DNA of 64,000 nucleotides from an uncultured Angelakisella sp. (GTDB taxonomy: Bacteria; Bacillota; Clostridia; Oscillospirales; Ruminococcaceae): assembly GCA_910585525.1 (NCBI GenBank), contig CAJUFR010000002.1, positions 1-64,000 on the forward strand, given 5' to 3'. Position numbers and translations under genes: made by a program. Below are positions 50,846 through 60,186 of the stretch, one piece after another. The notes under the pieces were generated by a model, which saw nothing but the letters and a program-made list of their open reading frames with translations, had not been told where the DNA came from and did no database searches. Position 1 is the first letter of the stretch; each line of letters begins with the position of its first letter.

Positions 50846-52546
50846 TTATTTCGCGATGCCCAGTATCTTCTCGATGTCCTCCTGGATGGCGGCCTTCTGG
50901 GCCTTGGCCTCGGGGAGGCCGGGGGCCTTGATGGAGTAGTAGACCTTCAGCTTGGGCTCGGTGCCGGAGGGACGGACGATGACGCTGCCCTCCCCCACGG
51001 TGTAGCTGAGGACGTTGGCCGGGGGCATCTTGACCCCGCCCACGTCGGGGCAGGCGGTCTGGTAGTCGGTGACGGCGGTGACAGGGACCCCGGCCATGGC
51101 CTTGGGGGGCTCCTTCCGCAGGCTCTCCATGATGCCGGCCATCCGGGCCATGCCGTCCGCCCCCTCGAAGGTGTAGCTGTCCACCTGGTTCAGGTAGCGG
51201 CCGAATTTTTCGTACATCTCGTCCAGGGCCTCCCCCAGGTCCTTGCCTTGGGCGCGGTACCAGGCCGCCATCTCGCAGATGAGCATCGAGCCGTCCACGG
51301 CGTCCTTGTCCCGGACGTAGCCGCCGGACAGGTAGCCGTAGCTTTCCTCAAAGCCCAGCAGGTACCGGTCCTCCTCCCCGGCCTCCTCCAGCTTGGCGAT
51401 CTGCTCCCCGATGTACTTGAAGCCGGTGAGGGTGTTCCGCACCTCGATGCCGTACTCCTGGCAGATGGCGTCGGCCATGGAGGTGGAGACGATGCTCTTC
51501 ACCACCACGGGGTTTTTGGGCATGGTGCCGTTCTTGATCCGGGACCGGGCGATATAGTCGATGAGGAGACAGCCCATCTCGTTGCCGGTGATGAGCCGGG
51601 GGGCGCCGTTTTGCAGCACGGCGGTGCCCACCCGGTCGCAGTCCGGGTCGGTGGCCAGCAGCAGGTCGGCCCCCAGCTTCTCCACCAGGTCCAGGCCCTT
51701 CTGCATCGCTTCCAGTATCTCCGGGTTGGGGTAGGGGCAGGTGGGGAAGTTGCCGTCCGGCCACTCCTGCTCCGGCACCACGGTGATGTCAGTGATGCCC
51801 ATCTTGCCCAGAACGGTGAGCACCGAGCGGCGGCCCGCCCCGTTGAGGGGGGTGTAGACCAGCTTCAGCCCCGCGTCCTTGCAGAGGCCGGGGTTCACCT
51901 GCTCCTCCAGCACCCGGTCCAGGAACTTCTGGATCAGTTCCTCCTGGATGATCTGGATGGTGCCGCCGGCGATGGCGGCGTCGTAGTCCGCCAGCTTGAC
52001 GCCGGTGAACAGGTCGGTTTCCTTGATCCTGGCCATGACGGCGTTGGCGGTCTCGCCGGTGATCTGGCAGCCGTTCTCGTCGTAGGCTTTGTAGCCGTTG
52101 TACTTGCTGGGGTTGTGGCTGGCGGTGATGTTGATGCCGGCGGCGCAGCCCAGTTCCCGCACGGCGTAGGAGAGGGCGGGGGTGGGCATCAGTTCCCCGT
52201 AGAGGTAGGTCTTGATGCCGTTGGCGGCAAAGACCCGGGCGGTCTCCCGGGCGAACAGTTCCGAGTTGATACGGCTGTCATAGGCCACGGCGGCGGTAGG
52301 GGCGTCGAACCGGGCCAGAAGGACATCGGCGTAGGCCTGGGTGGCCCGGCGGACGGTGTAGATGTTCATCCGGTTGGTGCCGGCCCCCAGCACCCCCCGC
52401 AGCCCGGCGGTGCCGAACTCCAGGTCGGTGTAAAAGCGGTCGTTCACCTCCTCGTCCTTGCCCTCGATGGCCTGCAACTCCCGGGCCAGGGCGGGGTCCT
52501 CCAACTCCTGGGAGAGCCAGCGGCGGTATTCCTCGTAGATCTGCAT
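50846..52546 (-). CDS. pgcA: phosphoglucomutase/phosphomannomutase
   Basis: A 566-aa alpha-D-phosphohexomutase that interconverts glucose 1- and 6-phosphate (or mannose phosphates) for sugar nucleotide supply. The four domains are in order: GTAGLRGVLGAGTNRMN, the phosphoserine loop TASHNPSKYNGYK, the metal-binding TDPDCDRVG, the sugar-binding GFEESYGYLSG and a C-terminal VRPSGTEPKLKVYY phosphate loop. Length is that of the Firmicutes enzyme. ATG 52546 has AAAGGAGCAGG upstream. Confidence 0.95.
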   Translation of the reverse strand: MQIYEEYRRWLSQELEDPALARELQAIEGKDEEVNDRFYTDLEFGTAGLRGVLGAGTNRMNIYTVRRATQAYADVLLARFDAPTAAVAYDSRINSELFARETARVFAANGIKTYLYGELMPTPALSYAVRELGCAAGINITASHNPSKYNGYKAYDENGCQITGETANAVMARIKETDLFTGVKLADYDAAIAGGTIQIIQEELIQKFLDRVLEEQVNPGLCKDAGLKLVYTPLNGAGRRSVLTVLGKMGITDITVVPEQEWPDGNFPTCPYPNPEILEAMQKGLDLVEKLGADLLLATDPDCDRVGTAVLQNGAPRLITGNEMGCLLIDYIARSRIKNGTMPKNPVVVKSIVSTSMADAICQEYGIEVRNTLTGFKYIGEQIAKLEEAGEEDRYLLGFEESYGYLSGGYVRDKDAVDGSMLICEMAAWYRAQGKDLGEALDEMYEKFGRYLNQVDSYTFEGADGMARMAGIMESLRKEPPKAMAGVPVTAVTDYQTACPDVGGVKMPPANVLSYTVGEGSVIVRPSGTEPKLKVYYSIKAPGLPEAKAQKAAIQEDIEKILGIAK

Positions 52547-52598
52547 GATGTCCTGCTCCTTTCCTCAAAGGCGGGGACCGCCTTTTTCTTCAAGTTAT

Positions 52599-52627
52599 AT
52601 TGTAGAACACCACAACAAATAAGTCAA
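52599..52627 (-). promoter_or_regulatory. phosphoglucomutase promoter
   Basis: Minus-strand TTGACT, 17-bp spacer, TACAAT (52627 down to 52599). It lies back to back with the yifB promoter, leaving only nine bases between the two -35 elements. Confidence 0.75.
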
Positions 52628-52635
52628 TAAATTCC

Positions 52636-52664
52636 TTGTCAAAATTAGTCAAATCCACTATAAT
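52636..52664 (+). promoter_or_regulatory. yifB promoter
   Basis: TTGTCA (52636-52641), 17-bp spacer, TATAAT (52659-52664), about 30 bases before ATG 52697. Confidence 0.75.
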
Positions 52665-52696
52665 AAAGGAGGTATTTTTTTGGAGGAGGTGCGCCG

Positions 52697-54238
52697 ATGT
52701 TTTCTCCTGTCCTTTCCATGGGGCTTGCGGGCATCCAGGGGTACATGGTGACGGTGGAGGTGGACTGTCAGCGGGGGCTGCCCCAGTTCGACCTGGTGGG
52801 GCTGCCCGACGCCGCCGTCAAGGAGGCGCGGGAGCGGGTGCGCTCCGCCGCCCGGAACCTGGGCCTTGCCTGGCCGGACAGCCGTGTTCTGGTGAACCTG
52901 GCCCCCGCCGACACCAAAAAGACGGGGCCCATCTACGACCTCCCCATCCTGCTGGGGCTGCTGCTGGCCTCCGGCCAGTGCGACATGGACCTTTCCGGCT
53001 GCGCCTTTGCGGGGGAGCTCTCCCTGGACGGGCGGCTGCGGCCGGTGCGGGGGGCGCTGTCAATGGTGCTGGCCGCCCGCCAGGCGGGGATACAGCGGGT
53101 GTTCCTCCCCATGGAGAACGGCGGGGAGGGGGCCGCCATCCCCGGCATCACTGTCCACCCCGTGGCCACCGCCGGGGAGATACTGGATCACTTCATCCGG
53201 GGGAAGCAGCTGCCTGCCGCCGGGGAACTGTCCTTCCCTCCGCCCCCCTCCCCGCCGGCGCCGGACTTTGCCGACGTCCGGGGGCAGCAGAACGCCAAGC
53301 GGGCCATGGAGGTGGCGGCGGCCGGGGGGCACAACATCCTCCTTATCGGGCCGCCGGGGACAGGGAAGAGCATGCTGGCCAAACGGCTGCCCTCCATCCT
53401 GCCCCGACTCACCTTCCAGGAATCGGTGGAGACCACCCAGGTCCACTCCGCCGCCGGGGTGCTGCCCCACGGCTCCTCCCTGGTGGAGACACCCCCCTTC
53501 CGGGCCCCTCACCACACCATCAGCCCGGCGGGGCTGGCGGGGGGCGGGGTCCCGCCCCGTCCGGGGGAGATCAGCCTGGCCCACAACGGGGTCCTCTTCC
53601 TGGACGAACTGCCGGAGTTCCCAAAAGTGGCCATGGAGGTGCTGCGCCAGCCCCTGGAGGACGGCGGCATCACCATCAGCCGGTCGTCGGGGCGGTCCAG
53701 CTTCCCCTGCCGGTTCATGCTGGCGGCGGCCATGAACCCCTGCCCCTGCGGCTACTTCGGCCACCCCTCCCAGCCCTGCCGCTGCACCCCCACCAAGAAG
53801 GCGGTCTACCTCTCCCGGATCAGCGGCCCGCTGCTGGACCGGCTGGATATCCATGTGGAGGTCCCACCGGTGGAGTACCGGGAACTCACCGGGGAGGAGG
53901 CGGGGGAGACCTCCGCCGCCATCCGGCAGCGGGTGGAGGCGGCGCGGGAGGTCCAGCGGCAGCGGTACCAGGGGACCGGCATCCCCTGCAACGCCCGGCT
54001 GACCCCGGCCCGGCTGCGGGAGTTCTGTGTCCTGTCCCCCGATGCCCAGCGGCTGATGGAGACGGCCTTTGACAAGCTGGGGCTTTCCGCCAGAAGCTAC
54101 GACCGGCTGCTGCGGGTGTCCCGGACCGTGGCCGACCTGGCGGGGGAAAAGGTCATCGGGGCGGACGCCGTGGCGGAGGCGATACAGTACCGGAACCTGG
54201 ACAGGAAGTATTGGCAGGCGGATGTAAGGGAGTTGTAG
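52697..54238 (+). CDS. yifB: YifB/ComM-family AAA+ ATPase (Mg chelatase-like)
   Basis: A 513-aa protein with an N-terminal ChlI/Lon-protease-like domain (QRGLPQFDLVGLPDAAVKEARERVRSA), Walker A GPPGTGKS at residues 218-225, Walker B VLFLDELPEF and a C-terminal Mg chelatase-type domain containing AAMNPCPCGYFGHPSQPCRC, a cysteine cluster typical of the family. In naturally competent bacteria the ComM homologue is a branch-migration helicase for DNA integration. In Clostridia its role is not shown. ATG 52697 is preceded by GGAGGAGG. Confidence 0.95.
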   Translation: MFSPVLSMGLAGIQGYMVTVEVDCQRGLPQFDLVGLPDAAVKEARERVRSAARNLGLAWPDSRVLVNLAPADTKKTGPIYDLPILLGLLLASGQCDMDLSGCAFAGELSLDGRLRPVRGALSMVLAARQAGIQRVFLPMENGGEGAAIPGITVHPVATAGEILDHFIRGKQLPAAGELSFPPPPSPPAPDFADVRGQQNAKRAMEVAAAGGHNILLIGPPGTGKSMLAKRLPSILPRLTFQESVETTQVHSAAGVLPHGSSLVETPPFRAPHHTISPAGLAGGGVPPRPGEISLAHNGVLFLDELPEFPKVAMEVLRQPLEDGGITISRSSGRSSFPCRFMLAAAMNPCPCGYFGHPSQPCRCTPTKKAVYLSRISGPLLDRLDIHVEVPPVEYRELTGEEAGETSAAIRQRVEAAREVQRQRYQGTGIPCNARLTPARLREFCVLSPDAQRLMETAFDKLGLSARSYDRLLRVSRTVADLAGEKVIGADAVAEAIQYRNLDRKYWQADVREL

Positions 54239-54251
54239 AGACCCGCCCCCC

Positions 54252-54280
54252 TTGCCATCCCCACGCATCCATGATAAGAT
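54252..54280 (+). promoter_or_regulatory. citC promoter
   Basis: TTGCCA (54252-54257), 17-bp spacer, TAAGAT (54275-54280) with a TGn extension, about 35 bases before the start. Confidence 0.65.
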
Positions 54281-54317
54281 GTAACAAACCATCCCCCACC
54301 GAAAGGAGCATCCCCCT

Positions 54318-55382
54318 ATGTACGACAACTACACCGAGGCCCGTGTCTACCCCGGCGACCGCCGGCGCCAGAAGGAGCTTTCCGCCCTGCTGGAAAAAGA
54401 GGGCATCCGCCAGGACGGCAACCTGGAGTACACCCTGGGTCTCTACGACCAGGAGGACAGACTGGTGGGCACCGGCTCCTACTACGGCAATACCCTCCGG
54501 TGCCTGGCGGTGGATTCGGCGCACCAGGGGGAGGGACTTCTCAACCGCATCGTCTCCCGGCTGGTGGACCTGCGGGCCCAGGAGGGGGTGTTCCACCTCT
54601 TCCTGTACACCAAGTGCGATAAATCCCCCTTCTTCCAGGACCTGGGCTTCGCCGAGATCTGCCGGGTGGAGGGGATGGTGGCCTTCCTGGAGAACCGCCG
54701 GGACGGCTTCACCCGGTACCTGGCCCAGCTGAAAAAGGAGAGCGCCGCCTTTTCCCTGCCGGAGGGGGGAAAACAGGCCGCCATCGTCATGAACGCCAAC
54801 CCCTTCACCCTGGGCCACCGGTACCTGGTGGAGCAGGCCGCCGCCCAATGCGACCTTCTCCACCTCTTTGTGGTCACCGAGGACGCCTCGCTGGTGCCCT
54901 TCTCCGCCCGGTACCGGCTGGTGAAGGAGGGGACGGCGGACCTGCCCAATGTGGTCCTCCACCAGACGGGGAGTTATATGATCTCCTCCTCCACCTTCCC
55001 CTCCTACTTCATCAAGGACGCCGGGGACGTCATCCGGGCCCAGGCCCGGCTGGATATCCAGGTCTTTATGCGCATCGCCGCCGCCCTGGGCGTCTCCGCC
55101 CGGTTCGTGGGGGAGGAGCCCTTCTCCCAGGTCACCTCCATCTACAACGGCATCATGGAGGAGGAACTGGAGAAGGACGGTCTTTGCTGCAACATCATCC
55201 CCCGGAAGGAGGAGGACGGCCGGGCCATCAGCGCCTCGGCGGTGCGGCAGCTGATCCACGACGGAAAGCTGGAGGAGGTCCGTCCCCTGGTGCCGGAGAG
55301 CACCTACCGCTTCTTCCTCACCCCCCAGGGGGAGAAGGTGGCCGCCGCCATCCGGGCGGCGGGAGAGGTCATCCATTATTAA
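54318..55382 (+). CDS. citC: [citrate (pro-3S)-lyase] ligase
   Basis: A 354-aa protein of the citrate lyase ligase family, which uses ATP and acetate to acetylate the prosthetic group of citrate lyase. An N-terminal GNAT-like region (to about residue 135) is followed by a nucleotidyltransferase domain with VMNANPFTLGHRYLVEQAA (HxGH-like motif), FVVTEDASLVPFSARYRLV and IIPRKEEDGRAISASAVRQLI. No citD, citE or citF genes are next to it, which is unusual since cit genes usually cluster. ATG 54318 has AAAGGAGC upstream. Confidence 0.93.
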   Translation: MYDNYTEARVYPGDRRRQKELSALLEKEGIRQDGNLEYTLGLYDQEDRLVGTGSYYGNTLRCLAVDSAHQGEGLLNRIVSRLVDLRAQEGVFHLFLYTKCDKSPFFQDLGFAEICRVEGMVAFLENRRDGFTRYLAQLKKESAAFSLPEGGKQAAIVMNANPFTLGHRYLVEQAAAQCDLLHLFVVTEDASLVPFSARYRLVKEGTADLPNVVLHQTGSYMISSSTFPSYFIKDAGDVIRAQARLDIQVFMRIAAALGVSARFVGEEPFSQVTSIYNGIMEEELEKDGLCCNIIPRKEEDGRAISASAVRQLIHDGKLEEVRPLVPESTYRFFLTPQGEKVAAAIRAAGEVIHY

Positions 55383-55390
55383 AAGACAGA

Positions 55391-55432
55391 AAAAGGACCC
55401 GGCTGGAGAGACATCCTCCGCCGGGTCCTTTT
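55391..55432. terminator. bidirectional terminator between citC and the MATE gene
   Basis: A 13-bp perfect stem (55391-55403 with 55420-55432) with A and T runs on its two sides. It serves both convergent genes. Confidence 0.9.
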
Positions 55433-55434
55433 TG

Positions 55435-56835
55435 TCATTCCATTTCCGGGCCTTCCGCCGCCAGCCTGGCCTGCTCCTCGACGGCGATGCGCCGCCGCAG
55501 CCAGCCACCCTGGAGGTAGTAGATGATGAAGCTGATGGAGGTGACGGTCCAGGTGATGGGGTAGCTGAGGCAGACACAGCGGATATCGGTCCAGCGGGGC
55601 ACCGCCAGGGCGATCCAGGCCACCCGGAGGACACAGATGCCGATGCAGGTGATGATCATAGGCAGGATGGAATCCCCCGCCCCCCGCACTGCCCCGGTGA
55701 TGTTCTCGATGGCGATGTAGGTGATGTAGCAGGGCACCAGCAGCCGCAGGATCACCATCCCCTCCCGGATGACGGCGTCGTCGTTGGTGAAGAGGTGGTA
55801 GACCAACTCCCCGCCGAAGTAGAGGACCACGGTCATCAGGATGGCCGTTCCGGCGGACATGGCCATGCAGACCTTGACGCTCTGGTGGATGCGGTCGTAC
55901 CGCCCCGCCCCGAAGTTCTGGCCGGAGAAGGTGGTGATGGCCACCCCGAAGGCGCTCATGATCATCCAGAAAAGGCCGTCTATCTTGCCGTAGGCGCTCC
56001 AGGCGGCGGCAACATCGGTGCCGAAGGTATTGACGCTGGTCTGGATGATGATGTTGGAGACCGAGTACATCACCCCCTGGAGCCCCGCCGGCAGGCCGAT
56101 GACCACGATGCGCCGGAGCATCGGCCGGTCAAAGGCGATCTTCTTCAGGTTTAAATGGTATATCTGGGTGGTGCGGGTGAGGGAGAGGAGCACCAGCCCG
56201 GCGCTCACCAGCTGGGCCAGGAAGGTGCCCAGGGCCACCCCCAGCACCCCCAGCCGGAAGGTGACCACCAGCAGCAGGTCCAGGGCGATGTTCAGCAGGC
56301 AGCTGACGATGAGGAAGTAAAGGGGCCGCCGGGAATCCCCCACCGCCCGGAGGATGCCGGAGCCCATGTTGTAGATGAAGTTAAAAATGATGCCCAAAAA
56401 GTAGACCCGGATGTAGGTGACCGAGTGGGGCAGCACGTCCTCCGGGGTGTTCATCAGCCGCAGGGCGGCGGGGGAGATGAGCCAGCCAAAGATCATCAGG
56501 GCGAAGCCCCCTGCCAGGGCGAAGGCCATGGTGGTGTGCACCGCCCGCTGGGTGCCCTCGGTGTCCCAGGCGCCGAACAGCTGGGAGATGACCACCGCCG
56601 CGCCGGAGGAGATGCCCACGAACAGCCCCACCAGTAGGTTGATGAGGGTGCTGGTGGCGCCCCCCACCGCCGCCAGGGCCTGCTTGCCCACATACTGCCC
56701 CACGATGACAGCGTCGGCGGTGTTGTACAGCTGCTGGAAGAAGGTGCCCAGCAGGATGGGGAAGAAGAAGGAAAGCAGCGTTTTCCAGATCACGCCGCCG
56801 GTGATGCTGTTCTGTTGCGGCTGGGAAGCCTCCAT
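55435..56835 (-). CDS. MATE-family multidrug efflux protein
   Basis: A 466-aa polytopic transporter with 12 spans in two bundles, the normal MATE length. FFFPILLGTFFQQLYNTADAVIVGQYVGKQALAAVGG is the family N-terminal signature, and the second half has GLPAGLQGVMYSVSNIIIQTSVNTFG. These proteins export cationic drugs in exchange for Na+ or H+. The substrate is unknown. ATG 56835 has AAGGAGGTAG upstream. Confidence 0.95.
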   Translation of the reverse strand: MEASQPQQNSITGGVIWKTLLSFFFPILLGTFFQQLYNTADAVIVGQYVGKQALAAVGGATSTLINLLVGLFVGISSGAAVVISQLFGAWDTEGTQRAVHTTMAFALAGGFALMIFGWLISPAALRLMNTPEDVLPHSVTYIRVYFLGIIFNFIYNMGSGILRAVGDSRRPLYFLIVSCLLNIALDLLLVVTFRLGVLGVALGTFLAQLVSAGLVLLSLTRTTQIYHLNLKKIAFDRPMLRRIVVIGLPAGLQGVMYSVSNIIIQTSVNTFGTDVAAAWSAYGKIDGLFWMIMSAFGVAITTFSGQNFGAGRYDRIHQSVKVCMAMSAGTAILMTVVLYFGGELVYHLFTNDDAVIREGMVILRLLVPCYITYIAIENITGAVRGAGDSILPMIITCIGICVLRVAWIALAVPRWTDIRCVCLSYPITWTVTSISFIIYYLQGGWLRRRIAVEEQARLAAEGPEME

Positions 56836-56911
56836 GCCCCTACCTCCTTATGCTGAATGGTCAGGATTTCGTGATAGGATGATAGCACAGCGGGGGCGGT
56901 TTGTCTAGGGG

Positions 56912-57487
56912 TCAATTTGTCTGGTCGTCCAGGGTGTAGCCGTAGGCGGGGAAGAATTCGGCCAGGAAGGCTTCCGCCTCCGGCAGGGCCATCTGGCGGA
57001 GGGAGGCCAGGGTGGTCTCGTAGGCCCGGTCGAATTCGTGGTTGCCGCTGCTCTTCTCCTCCTGGCACTTGATGAGGGCGGACAGCTTGTCCGCCGCCTT
57101 CACCAGGGGGGCGTAGTCCGCCGGGATATCAAAGCAGGGGGCAAAGTCCTGCCGCAGTTCCGGGGGCAGCTTTTGCAGCAGCCGGCCGGCTGCTTCCGCC
57201 TCCACCGCCTTGTAGGCGGTGCGCAGGGCGTCGTTGTGGTACTTCACCGGGGTGGGCAGGTCGCCGGTGAGGATCTCGCTGCAATCGTGGTAAAGGGCGT
57301 AGAGCACCGCCTGACCGGGGTCCAGCTGGCGGCCGAACCGCCGGTTGCCCAGGGAGACCAGGGCATGGGTCAGGTAGGCCACCTCCAGGGTGTGCTCGCT
57401 GAGGTTTTCCTGCCGGGTGCCCCGCATCAGCCCCCACCGGGCGATGGTCTTCATCCGGCTGAGGATGGCGAAAAACGCGTTGTCCAT
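56912..57487 (-). CDS. YfbR-type HD 5'-deoxynucleotidase
   Basis: A 191-aa HD-domain protein. RWGLMRGTRQENLSEHTLEVAYLTHAL with the first His, YALYHDCSEILTGDLPTPVKY with the HD pair, and VKAADKLSALIKC follow the YfbR pattern. YfbR dephosphorylates deoxynucleoside 5'-monophosphates. ATG 57487 has AAGGAG upstream. It is divergent from the YfhO operon and not linked to another nucleotide gene. A second, related HD protein lies at 62543. Confidence 0.92.
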   Translation of the reverse strand: MDNAFFAILSRMKTIARWGLMRGTRQENLSEHTLEVAYLTHALVSLGNRRFGRQLDPGQAVLYALYHDCSEILTGDLPTPVKYHNDALRTAYKAVEAEAAGRLLQKLPPELRQDFAPCFDIPADYAPLVKAADKLSALIKCQEEKSSGNHEFDRAYETTLASLRQMALPEAEAFLAEFFPAYGYTLDDQTN

Positions 57488-57523
57488 CTTGTTTCTCCTT
57501 GTCTTTCCAGGGATGTTCTTACC

Positions 57524-57560
57524 ATTATACTATAAAACAGGCCAGGACGCCAATATTGGC
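57524..57560 (-). promoter_or_regulatory. promoter of the YfbR-type gene with a palindrome over the -35
   Basis: Minus-strand TTGGCG, 18-bp spacer, TATAAT (57553 down to 57524). The perfect palindrome GCCAATATTGGC (57549-57560) covers the -35, so it may be an operator. Confidence 0.6.
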
Positions 57561-57607
57561 AGGATAGCGAATGTTTACATCTTGGGTACTTTTTTCCAGA
57601 GGTTTTA

Positions 57608-57616
57608 TGGTATAAT
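57608..57616 (+). promoter_or_regulatory. extended -10 promoter of the YfhO operon
   Basis: TGGTATAAT at 57608-57616 is an extended -10. No good -35 is at the usual distance. It is about 40 bases before ATG 57658. Confidence 0.6.
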
Positions 57617-57657
57617 ATCCTTGTTATCCTATGAAATTTTCTGCGAGGTGTAATGGT

Positions 57658-60186
57658 ATGGAACATACCTTGGGTCCCCAACGGGGCCGGACCGGCCAGG
57701 TCTTTTTGCTGGGGCTGTTCGTGGCGGCTGCCGCTTTCCTCCCCTATGTCATCGTGGACAAGGGCCATTTCTTCTTCTACGGGGACTTTAACGTCCAGCA
57801 GATCCCCTTCTACCAGCTGGCCCACCAGGCGGTGCGGGAGGGGAACCTCTGGTGGAGCTGGAAGACCGACCTGGGGGCCAACTTCATCGGCTCCTACAGC
57901 TTTTACCTGCTGTTCTCCCCCTTCTTCTGGCTCACCATCCCTTTCCCCACCGGCTTCGTCCCCTACCTGATGGCACCGCTGCTGGTGCTCAAGTCCGGCT
58001 GCGCCGCCGTTACCGCCTACTGGTTTTTGCGGCGGTTCGTCCGGGACCAGGACTGGGCGGTGTTCTGCTCCCTCCTCTACGCCTTTTCCGGCTATTCTGT
58101 CTACAACATCTTCTTTAACCACTTCCACGAGGCCATCGTTTTCTTCCCCCTCCTCCTTGTCGGCCTGGAAAAGGCGATGACCGAGAACAAGCACGGGTAC
58201 TTTGCCGCCGCCATCGCCGTCAACGCCGTGGTGAATTACTGGTTCTTCATCGGCGAGGTGTTCTTTGTGGCCTTCTACTTCCTCTGCCGCCTCACCTCCC
58301 CCCAGTGGCGGCTGACGGTGAAGCGGTTCCTGGGCCTGGCGGTGGAGGCGGTGCTGGGGATGGGGCTGGCCATGTTCGCCTTCCTCCCCTCGGTGCTGGC
58401 CATCATGGGCAACCCCCGCACCGGCAGCGATTCGCTGCTGCTGGGGGGGAACCTGTGGTACTACTCCAACCCCCAGCGGTACCTGGGCATCCTCCACAGC
58501 TTCTTCTTCGCCCCGGATATGCCCGCCCTCAACAACTTCTTCCCCGACCACGGGGCCCAGTGGGCCTCCCTTTCCGCCTACCTGCCCTTCCTGGGGGCCA
58601 TCGGGGTGCTGGCCTACTGGTTCGCCGCCCGGGGCGGCTGGCTCAAACGGCTGCTGGCCGTCTCCGCCATCCTGGCCCTGGTGCCCATGGGCAACCACCT
58701 TTTTGTGCTGGAGAACTGGTCCTACTACGCCCGGTGGTTCTATATGCCCACCCTGATGATGGTCCTCGCCACCGCCATCGCCCTGGAGCGGATGGACCGG
58801 GCCTGCTTCGGCAAGGCCATCCGGGTCACCGGGGGGGCCATCGTCCTCATCCTCGTCATCTCCGGCCTCACCCCATCCCGCAGCGACGGCGGCTGGAAGG
58901 TGGGGATGTTCAAGTACCTGGACAAATTCCTGGCCACCGGGGCCATCACCCTGGTCTCCTTCCTGGTGTGCGCCTGGCTGCTCCGCCGCTGGCGCCACGG
59001 CCCCCGGTTCAAGGAGCGGTTCGGCTCCGCCATGCTGGTGGGCTGCTTTGCCTTTACCTTCGGGATGATGATGGTGGGCAAGGCTACCTACTCCGACAAC
59101 CGCTGGATCACCCAGGCGGCCCTTCCCGGCCGGGGGGTGATGGAGATGGCCCAGCCCGGGGAATTCGCCCGCAGCGATGTTTACAAGGGCAACGACAACC
59201 TGGCCATGTACTGGGACCTGCCCAACATCCAGTGCTTCCACAGCATCGTCCCGGTGTCGCTGATGGAGTTCTACCCGGAGGTGGGGGTAAAGCGGGACGT
59301 CTCCTCCAAGCCGGATAAGAAATACCTCCACCTGCGCAGCCTGCTGTCGGTGAAATGGCTCTACATCGCGGAAGGCGAGGAGGAACAGTCCCCCATGCGG
59401 GGCTTTGACCTGGTGGATACCCGGCTGGGGTACAACATCTACCAGAACCAGAACTATCTGCCTATGGGCTTCAGCTATGACAAATACATCACCCAAAAGG
59501 ACTGGGACGGCCTGCCCACCGATTACAAGTCCCGTGCCCTCCTCCACGGCATCTACCTGGAGGACGAGGTGCTGGCCCGGCACCGGGATATCCTGAAGCC
59601 GGTGGAGGAAGGCTGGATGGGCAGCCTTGCGGTGGATGAACTGGAGTTGGACGTTGCCGACCGTCGGGCCATGACCTGCGACACCTTCACGGTGGACACC
59701 CGGGGCTTTACCGCCACCTCCTACTTCGACCGGGAGCGGCTGGTGTTCTTCTCGGTGCCCTACGACAAGGGCTGGAGCGCCACCGTCAACGGCCAGCCTG
59801 CCCGGATCGAGAAGGTGAACATCGGCTTCATGGCGGTGCGGGTCCCCGCCGGGCCGGTGACCATCCGGTTCGGGTACACCACCCCCGGCCTCATCCCCGG
59901 GGCGGTCTGCTCCGTCGCTTCGCTGGCGCTGCTGGGGCTTTACCTTCTCATCGCCGCCCGGGTAAAGCCCTACCCCGTCCCGCCCCAGGACTACGACCCC
60001 GCCTTCTACCTGGAGCGCCCCCGGGCCCCCCGCTTCGTTCCGGGGGAATTCGACCAGCGCCTTGGGGAGGACGAGCCTTCCCCGCCCCCACAGCCGGATG
60101 ACCCCCCGCAAGGTACCGACCTCCCTTTGCCGGAGGCTCAGGAAATAAAAGATACTGACGAGACTGAAAGGAGCGACACCCCATGA
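57658..60186 (+). CDS. YfhO-family membrane protein
   Basis: An 842-aa polytopic protein. GDFNVQQIPFYQLAHQAVREGNLWWSWKTDLGAN (shown in part) and YAFSGYSVYNIFFNHFHEAIVFFPLLLVGLE are typical of YfhO, a GT-C-like glycosyltransferase that adds sugars to lipoteichoic acid or other envelope polymers in Firmicutes. About 12-13 spans, a large extracellular part in the C-terminal half, a last span near residue 755, then a Pro-rich cytoplasmic tail. ATG 57658 has GAGGTG upstream; the ORF reaches nine codons further. The next gene overlaps its stop (ATGA). Confidence 0.9.
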   Translation: MEHTLGPQRGRTGQVFLLGLFVAAAAFLPYVIVDKGHFFFYGDFNVQQIPFYQLAHQAVREGNLWWSWKTDLGANFIGSYSFYLLFSPFFWLTIPFPTGFVPYLMAPLLVLKSGCAAVTAYWFLRRFVRDQDWAVFCSLLYAFSGYSVYNIFFNHFHEAIVFFPLLLVGLEKAMTENKHGYFAAAIAVNAVVNYWFFIGEVFFVAFYFLCRLTSPQWRLTVKRFLGLAVEAVLGMGLAMFAFLPSVLAIMGNPRTGSDSLLLGGNLWYYSNPQRYLGILHSFFFAPDMPALNNFFPDHGAQWASLSAYLPFLGAIGVLAYWFAARGGWLKRLLAVSAILALVPMGNHLFVLENWSYYARWFYMPTLMMVLATAIALERMDRACFGKAIRVTGGAIVLILVISGLTPSRSDGGWKVGMFKYLDKFLATGAITLVSFLVCAWLLRRWRHGPRFKERFGSAMLVGCFAFTFGMMMVGKATYSDNRWITQAALPGRGVMEMAQPGEFARSDVYKGNDNLAMYWDLPNIQCFHSIVPVSLMEFYPEVGVKRDVSSKPDKKYLHLRSLLSVKWLYIAEGEEEQSPMRGFDLVDTRLGYNIYQNQNYLPMGFSYDKYITQKDWDGLPTDYKSRALLHGIYLEDEVLARHRDILKPVEEGWMGSLAVDELELDVADRRAMTCDTFTVDTRGFTATSYFDRERLVFFSVPYDKGWSATVNGQPARIEKVNIGFMAVRVPAGPVTIRFGYTTPGLIPGAVCSVASLALLGLYLLIAARVKPYPVPPQDYDPAFYLERPRAPRFVPGEFDQRLGEDEPSPPPQPDDPPQGTDLPLPEAQEIKDTDETERSDTP

